Of a DNA stretch of 25,801 nt, positions 21,876 to 25,801 are shown piece by piece. The notes below the pieces were generated by a model. The model did no database searches and was not told the origin of the DNA. It saw only the letters and a list, made by a program, of their open reading frames with translations. Both the position numbers and the translations under genes were made by a program. Source of the DNA: a virus. The stretch is taken from positions 1 through 25,801 of IMG/VR virus record IMGVR_UViG_3300001282_000061; one strand, written 5' to 3'. The number at the start of each line of letters is the position of its first letter. Positions within the stretch are counted from its first letter, which is position 1.

Positions 21876-22031
21876 ATGACAGACACAAGTATATTTGGAC
21901 TAATCATCCAAGCAAAAAAACCTTTAAAAGTAAAAACTACTAAGGTTAAGCCCTGCAAAAGTTTTGAAACATGGGTAAAGTATATGCAGTTTAAGAATAA
22001 AACAAAAATACAAGTACCTTCAGAAATATAA
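21876..22031 (+). CDS. Small basic protein, 51 aa
   Basis: Starts MTDTSIFGLIIQAKKPLKVK. Its TAA overlaps the ATG of the following gene (TAATG), and it starts 2 bases after the previous stop, which supports translation. Basic, with one Cys and an FETWVKYMQF segment. Function unknown. Confidence 0.6.
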   Translation: MTDTSIFGLIIQAKKPLKVKTTKVKPCKSFETWVKYMQFKNKTKIQVPSEI

Positions 22032-22318
22032 TGAAAATATACTCACCACCACCAATGCCCAAAGAAACTATTAGGGTAAGCATCACTAACAGACAAACAA
22101 AGGAGAATACCTACATGACATTTGTAGGGGCAAACCTTGGCGAAGCATATAAGATAATGAATGACTTGTTTGCAGAATACACAGGAACACCCCTTACAAC
22201 TATTCAACTTAGAATGCAAGTCAACCACATTCCCGGCAAAAGCGTTTCCTTTGGAGTGCCTATTGAAGTGGAAGATGTAATAAATGTTATAACAAATAGC
22301 TTTGAAATAGCAAAATAA
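22031..22318 (+). CDS. Hypothetical protein, 95 aa
   Basis: Starts MKIYSPPPMPKETIRVSITN. Alpha/beta, with a strand TIRVSITNRQTKENTYMTFVG, a helix NLGEAYKIMNDLFAEY and a C-terminal acidic region. One base separates it from the methyltransferase gene, so the two are co-translated. Function unknown. Confidence 0.65.
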   Translation: MKIYSPPPMPKETIRVSITNRQTKENTYMTFVGANLGEAYKIMNDLFAEYTGTPLTTIQLRMQVNHIPGKSVSFGVPIEVEDVINVITNSFEIAK

Positions 22319-22319
22319 G

Positions 22320-22865
22320 ATGAAATTAGATTTAATAACAAACAAAGCAGAAATGCAAGGGGTAATTAACCCGAATGATGAGTTTTACACTCCCAATTAT
22401 GCAATAGAACCGCTTATCAAGTATTTAAAGTCAAGTAGTTTTATTTGGTGTCCATTTGATACACACGAAAGCAACTTTGTAAAAATGCTTATTAAGGCAG
22501 GACACAATGTTCATTGGACACACATTGAGGCAGGTATGGACTTCTTTACAGAAGAACCGCCAAAGGGAATTGATTATATTATCTCAAACCCACCTTATTC
22601 ATTAAAGCACGAAGTTTTTGAACGATTGTTTAAATTAAACATCCCATTTGCAATGCTTGTTGGAGTTGTAGGATTGTTTGAAAGCCAAAAGCGATTTACA
22701 ATGTTTAAAGAAAATGATTTTGAAATAATGTATTTTGATAAAAGAATTAGTTACTTTAAAAGCTATTCAGATCAAAAGCCAAGTTTAAATCCACCATTTT
22801 CAAGCGTGTATGTTTGTAAGGATATATTGCCAAAGCAAGTAATGTTTGAACGCATAGCAAAATAA
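22320..22865 (+). CDS. DNA adenine-N6 methyltransferase
   Basis: 181 aa. Motif IV is NPPY at residues 90-93 in DYIISNPPYSLK, the catalytic motif of N6-adenine methyltransferases. DEFYTPNYAIEPLIKYL at 20-36 fits motif X, and FIWCPFDTHESNFVKML at 41-57 stands in for motif I with a ..PFDT.xS.f pattern in place of FxGxG. Acidic residues HIEAG at 68-72 fit motif II. It is short and lacks a target-recognition domain of normal size, as is common for phage solo enzymes. Likely use: mark phage DNA against host restriction or time packaging. RNA as substrate cannot be excluded. Confidence 0.8.
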   Translation: MKLDLITNKAEMQGVINPNDEFYTPNYAIEPLIKYLKSSSFIWCPFDTHESNFVKMLIKAGHNVHWTHIEAGMDFFTEEPPKGIDYIISNPPYSLKHEVFERLFKLNIPFAMLVGVVGLFESQKRFTMFKENDFEIMYFDKRISYFKSYSDQKPSLNPPFSSVYVCKDILPKQVMFERIAK

Positions 22866-22869
22866 AATC

Positions 22870-23100
22870 ATGCCAGTGAATGTAATCTTTGCATTTTTCG
22901 TTAAGGAAAGTGCAAGCTCAGACAAAAAACTTTTAGGAATGTTTACAAACCTAAAAAACGGAATCAGAAAAGTAAATAACCTTTATGACAACGACATTAC
23001 TTCAGGTGATTTGATGGACTTTGAACTTAAAGGAGTTTTGGATTTTGATGGTATGGAGATAACATACGAGGAAGTAAAAATCAACGAAATAATTGAATAG
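22870..23100 (+). CDS. Hypothetical protein, 76 aa
   Basis: Starts MPVNVIFAFFVKESASSDKK. Acidic C-terminal half (SGDLMDFELKGVLDFDGMEITYEEVKINEIIE), probably beta-rich. Lies between the methyltransferase and an 86-aa gene with minimal gaps. Function unknown. Confidence 0.6.
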   Translation: MPVNVIFAFFVKESASSDKKLLGMFTNLKNGIRKVNNLYDNDITSGDLMDFELKGVLDFDGMEITYEEVKINEIIE

Positions 23101-23101
23101 C

Positions 23102-23362
23102 ATGGATTCTAAAGAAGTGTTTGAAAAATTAGGTATTGAAGATTATGCAGATAGAATCTTTAAAAGCAATTCACATGGAGAATTATTCCACTTGCAACAA
23201 TACTACGATTTTGTTGAATTGAAAGCAAATAAAGAAAAGTTCCGTAAAGAATTTATTAAAGCGGTTGAATATGCAGAAAAGAATTGGGAAAGACCTGAAT
23301 CTGTATTTCAGCATATTCGTGACGCAATGTTTTTTATGTGGTCTTTAGAACAAGAAAAATAA
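23102..23362 (+). CDS. Hypothetical protein, 86 aa
   Basis: Starts MDSKEVFEKLGIEDYADRIF. An in-frame TTG three codons earlier lies inside the previous gene; the ATG one base after that gene's stop is preferred. Helical, with aromatic residues near the end (FQHIRDAMFFMWSLEQEK). Its stop codon lies inside the 5' part of the first promoter cassette. Function unknown. Confidence 0.6.
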   Translation: MDSKEVFEKLGIEDYADRIFKSNSHGELFHLQQYYDFVELKANKEKFRKEFIKAVEYAEKNWERPESVFQHIRDAMFFMWSLEQEK

Positions 23363-23370
23363 ATTTTTAA

Positions 23371-23400
23371 TTGACAAAAATATAGTTTAATTTTGTCGCA
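23371..23400 (+). promoter_or_regulatory. Promoter cassette before the SSB-like gene
   Basis: TTGAC at 23371, 12 bases, TAATTTTG at 23388-23395, then TCGCATAA. GACAAAA (23373) and TTTTGTC (23391) form an inverted repeat with an 11-base spacer, a possible operator overlapping both core elements. The same layout recurs at 25657. Confidence 0.6.
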
Positions 23401-23424
23401 TAACCTTATAAAAAAAGAAAAAAA

Positions 23425-24255
23425 ATGTCATCAAGAAGTAATTTCACAGAATTAGAGAACCCTTGCACAAGATGGTTCCAGTGGTCCGGTTCAGAAGGTA
23501 CATTATCGTACTACGACAAAGAAAAAAAGGAGAACATTCCTGTAACACTACCTTTTAGATTTATGTGGCTCACAAGCCTACATACAGTCAAAGGATTTGT
23601 AGAAGGTAAGGGTGGTGTTTATGCCAACGAAGTGGTAGACCTATCAAAGCAATCTTTAAATGTAAGGATTAACAAAGAATCCATTGCATTAGGCTTATGG
23701 AAGGACATCAAAGATACTACTAAAGCAAACGGTGGTAAGTACGCACAATCAACCTACATTGCCTACAAGGATGAAGAAGGTAATTTGAGAATTGGCAACA
23801 TCATGTTTGTTGGAAGTAGCCTTGCCGGAGGTAAACACCTAATTGACAAGAAAACAAAAGCAGAGATTGAATTGGATGGGTGGATGACTTTCTTCTCATC
23901 ACGCAAAAGCGAAATTTCAAAAGGTGCAGTAGAAATATCTTTGGAAGAAAGAGAATGTACTAAAGGGGCAACCAAGTATCGAATCCCTAAATTTAAAATT
24001 ATTGCATTAGATCCAAAAACAAATGAATCTGCAATGACCCTTGACAGACAACTTCAGGAGTATCTTGTTGCATACCTTTCAAAAACACAATCCGAAATCC
24101 CTCAGATTAGAGAAGTATCTAAGGAAGAACAAACTCACAACGATGCTATTGCAAGAAATAGAGCAGCAGTTGAAACAATGGCACCATTGCCTGATGGAGA
24201 AGATTTTGGGCCATTTGGTAAGGAGGAAGTAGTAGATACGGATTTACCGTTCTGA
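23425..24255 (+). CDS. Single-stranded DNA-binding-like protein
   Basis: 276 aa. The key sign is the C-terminus: an acidic linker (GEDFGPFGKEEVVDTDLPF) ending in DTDLPF, like the DDDIPF tail by which bacterial SSB recruits partner proteins. The N-terminal ~200 residues are beta-rich with many aromatics (CTRWFQWSGSEGTLSYYD, FRFMWLTSLHTVKGF), consistent with an OB-fold-type binder, although no standard SSB motif is certain. Such proteins occur next to recombination nucleases in Bacteroidota phages. It is the first gene after a promoter cassette and precedes the RecB-like nuclease by one gene, so it likely coats ssDNA during phage replication and recombination. Confidence 0.75.
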   Translation: MSSRSNFTELENPCTRWFQWSGSEGTLSYYDKEKKENIPVTLPFRFMWLTSLHTVKGFVEGKGGVYANEVVDLSKQSLNVRINKESIALGLWKDIKDTTKANGGKYAQSTYIAYKDEEGNLRIGNIMFVGSSLAGGKHLIDKKTKAEIELDGWMTFFSSRKSEISKGAVEISLEERECTKGATKYRIPKFKIIALDPKTNESAMTLDRQLQEYLVAYLSKTQSEIPQIREVSKEEQTHNDAIARNRAAVETMAPLPDGEDFGPFGKEEVVDTDLPF

Positions 24256-24261
24256 TATTAA

Positions 24262-24891
24262 GTGAAATTAAATTCCAACATCCCTTCCTTTAAGGGATTA
24301 GTTCGTAAATCATATTTTACCAAACAAGATTGTGACAAAGATATTTTCTTTAATGTTTATGTTTTTGGAATACAATCTTGTTCTGGTCAAATTTTAACCT
24401 TCCATGTGATGACTGATTGTGGTATGCTTCGTAGTAGAGTGCCATTGTCAGAGGTATATACAAAAGTGCCTACAAATGACATCCCTTTTAATATGAAGCA
24501 GTTATGGGATTGTTTTAGTGAGAATGTGGCAGTCATTGAATATGATTTCCTTGCATTCCACAGGGCGCAAATTGTATTAAGGGATGGCAGTAAGGTATGG
24601 GGTACATATATGTTCACAGTTGATTGGTTTAATAATCCATACAGCGATGAACCCTCAGACTATAAATGTGGTCACATATTTGAATCTGATGAAGGATATT
24701 TGCTTTGTCAACCTAACAACAGAATTTTTTGGAAGGATAGCAATTGGGTGACAAAACCATTGCAAGAAGATTTAAAACAATTCAAAGTAGATACTCAGAC
24801 AATTTCTGTAGAGAATCAATCCGATAGATGGGTAAGTGAAGATGGAGATAGTTATTATTACGATATTATAAATAAAAATGAAAAAAATTAA
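24262..24891 (+). CDS. Hypothetical protein in recombination module, 209 aa
   Basis: Begins at a GTG six bases after the SSB-like stop; the next ATG is about 50 residues in, so GTG is the likely start. Aromatic- and Cys-rich: VFGIQSCSGQILTFHVMTDCG, then LWDCFSENVAVIEYDF, a strand RAQIVLRDGSKVWGTYMFTVDWFNN and CGHIFESDEGYLLCQPNNRIFWKD. It looks beta-rich and globular. Proteins of this look often lie between SSB and exonuclease genes in phages, but no function is known to me. It overlaps the next gene by 14 bases. Confidence 0.65.
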   Translation: MKLNSNIPSFKGLVRKSYFTKQDCDKDIFFNVYVFGIQSCSGQILTFHVMTDCGMLRSRVPLSEVYTKVPTNDIPFNMKQLWDCFSENVAVIEYDFLAFHRAQIVLRDGSKVWGTYMFTVDWFNNPYSDEPSDYKCGHIFESDEGYLLCQPNNRIFWKDSNWVTKPLQEDLKQFKVDTQTISVENQSDRWVSEDGDSYYYDIINKNEKN

Positions 24892-25648
24892 CATAGACGA
24901 ATTATTATTTAGATCACATAGTCAAGGTGATTTAATGGGAGTAAAAGGATTAGGAGAAACAGGCCAAAAGAAGGCAGTTGAAACCTACATCCAAGCATGT
25001 ACCAACAGAAGAAAAGCATCAATTAAAAGTAAATATCTTGAAAAAGGTATATTGCTTGAACCTCAGTCAGTAGAACTTATTAAGGACATGACCGGCAATG
25101 AATATCAAAAAAACAATGTCCGAATGATGGATAAATTCCACGAAGGAGAATGTGATATTTACGCCCCAGAGGATGATCTTGTGCTTGATATTAAGAACTC
25201 ATGGGATATACATACTTATTGGGAAATGGTTGTTAGTAAGAACGACAATGCAAAGTATGAATGGCAAGGCAGGGTATATATGAAGTTATACAATGTAAAC
25301 AATTTCAGTTTGGTTTATACCTTATTGTCATCCCCAATCATGCAAGTAAACAAGGCGATTGAGAAAGAAAAATACTACAATGGTGGTGTTATTTCAGATT
25401 TTAAAATGGTAGAAATTGCTAATGATATGATTTTTGAAAAGGAATTGTTTGAGGAATGGTTTGAACAGGCAAACTTCTTTAACTTTGAATCAGACGATAG
25501 AGCCAAAAGAAAGTTTGAGGATTTTGTCAGCATACCTATTGAAAAAAGAATATATATCAAATCTTATTCAAGAGAAAAAGATAAGGAAACCCTTATGAAT
25601 AATAGAGTTTTAGACGCAAGAGATTACCTTAAAAATATCTTTAAATAA
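24878..25648 (+). CDS. PD-(D/E)XK exonuclease, RecB/Cas4-like
   Basis: 256 aa. Nuclease motifs in order: an N-terminal helix with Glu61 in KGILLEPQSVEL, Asp93 in GECDIY, Asp104-Ile-Lys106 in LVLDIKNSW as the D-x-K pair, and YEWQGRVYM with Gln130 as the QxxxY-type motif. This is the RecB-nuclease/Cas4/lambda-exonuclease arrangement. No Cys cluster of the Cas4 iron-sulfur type is present. With the SSB-like protein and the SbcC-like ATPase it forms a DNA end-processing and recombination set. The C-terminal 80 residues are helical and charged. Confidence 0.8.
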   Translation: MKKINIDELLFRSHSQGDLMGVKGLGETGQKKAVETYIQACTNRRKASIKSKYLEKGILLEPQSVELIKDMTGNEYQKNNVRMMDKFHEGECDIYAPEDDLVLDIKNSWDIHTYWEMVVSKNDNAKYEWQGRVYMKLYNVNNFSLVYTLLSSPIMQVNKAIEKEKYYNGGVISDFKMVEIANDMIFEKELFEEWFEQANFFNFESDDRAKRKFEDFVSIPIEKRIYIKSYSREKDKETLMNNRVLDARDYLKNIFK

Positions 25649-25656
25649 ATTTTTAA

Positions 25657-25686
25657 TTGACAAATTTGTTTATTAATTTTGTCGTA
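25657..25686 (+). promoter_or_regulatory. Promoter cassette before the SbcC-like gene
   Basis: TTGAC at 25657, 12 bases, TAATTTTG at 25674-25681, then TCGTAGAA. GACAAA and TTTGTC form an inverted repeat, as in the cassette at 23371, and the AT-rich 5' flank (AAATAAATTTTTAA) is identical. The ATG at 25700 is 18 bases after the -7 element. Confidence 0.6.
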
Positions 25687-25699
25687 GAAAAAAGATAAT

Positions 25700-25801
25700 A
25701 TGAAATTAGTAAAAGTATATATCCAAGATTTTAAGGCAATAAAGAACCTTGAAAAAGACATCAACGGACACAACATCATTCTTTTAGGAGATAATGGCGT
25801 A
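25700..25801 (+). CDS. SbcC/RecF-like ATPase, N-terminus only
   Basis: Only the first 34 codons are in the window. They read MKLVKVYIQDFKAIKNLEKD, then an INGHNIILLGDNGV stretch at the right edge. The opening beta-strand with a FKAIKNLE turn, followed by the start of a Walker A of the GxNGxGKS type, is characteristic of the SbcC/RecF/SMC-like ATPases. Together with the preceding nuclease it would process DNA ends. The Lys of Walker A lies beyond the edge, so the call needs the next bases. Confidence 0.7.
   Translation, partial: MKLVKVYIQDFKAIKNLEKDINGHNIILLGDNGV

Overview
The window is about 25.8 kb of a low-GC, densely packed tailed-phage genome. The host is most likely a member of the Bacteroidota: several intergenic regions carry the TTTG / TAnnTTTG promoter elements of that phylum, the gene starts lack Shine-Dalgarno sequences and sit in A-rich leaders, and the putative spanin has a Bacteroidota-like lipobox. 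No integrase, tRNA or CRISPR array was seen, so lifestyle is undecided.

Layout. Two gene blocks diverge from about 16.75 kb. The leftward (minus) block is the late block. From its promoter it reads: a tandem-repeat putative DNA-binding protein, an unknown protein, a double GroES-like co-chaperonin, a small protein, a VRR-NUC nuclease, three unknown proteins, terminase large subunit, portal, scaffold-like protein, major capsid protein and a capsid-adjacent unknown. Next come a non-coding interval with its own promoter and terminator, a KilA-N protein, a lysis cassette (holin, 44-aa protein, amidase endolysin, two tiny proteins, unimolecular-spanin-like lipoprotein, 28-aa membrane peptide) and the start of a large Cys-rich, repeat-bearing fibre-like structural protein that runs off the left edge. 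Terminators follow portal, capsid and the capsid-adjacent gene, so the block is split into several transcription units. Most late genes are joined by ATGA or TAATG overlaps.

The rightward (plus) block is early-like. It has a 61-aa putative HTH protein, a 765-bp non-coding, repeat-bearing, strand-skewed region (candidate origin/control region), a winged-helix-like regulator, and about a dozen small orphan proteins. These are followed by an NPPY adenine methyltransferase and a DNA recombination module: an SSB-like protein with an acidic tail, an unknown protein, a RecB/Cas4-like PD-(D/E)XK nuclease, and the first 34 codons of an SbcC/RecF-like ATPase cut off by the right edge.

Most interesting non-coding signals: (i) a candidate independent ~155-nt RNA between the capsid and KilA-N genes; (ii) two copies of a structured leader with an AGTAAA loop and a GGGGTTRAGGCAGT tail, with different but still paired stems, before two small early genes; (iii) a 15-bp stem-loop ending two bases before the holin start; (iv) a recurring TTGTCGTA box found only in intergenic, promoter-like positions on both arms.
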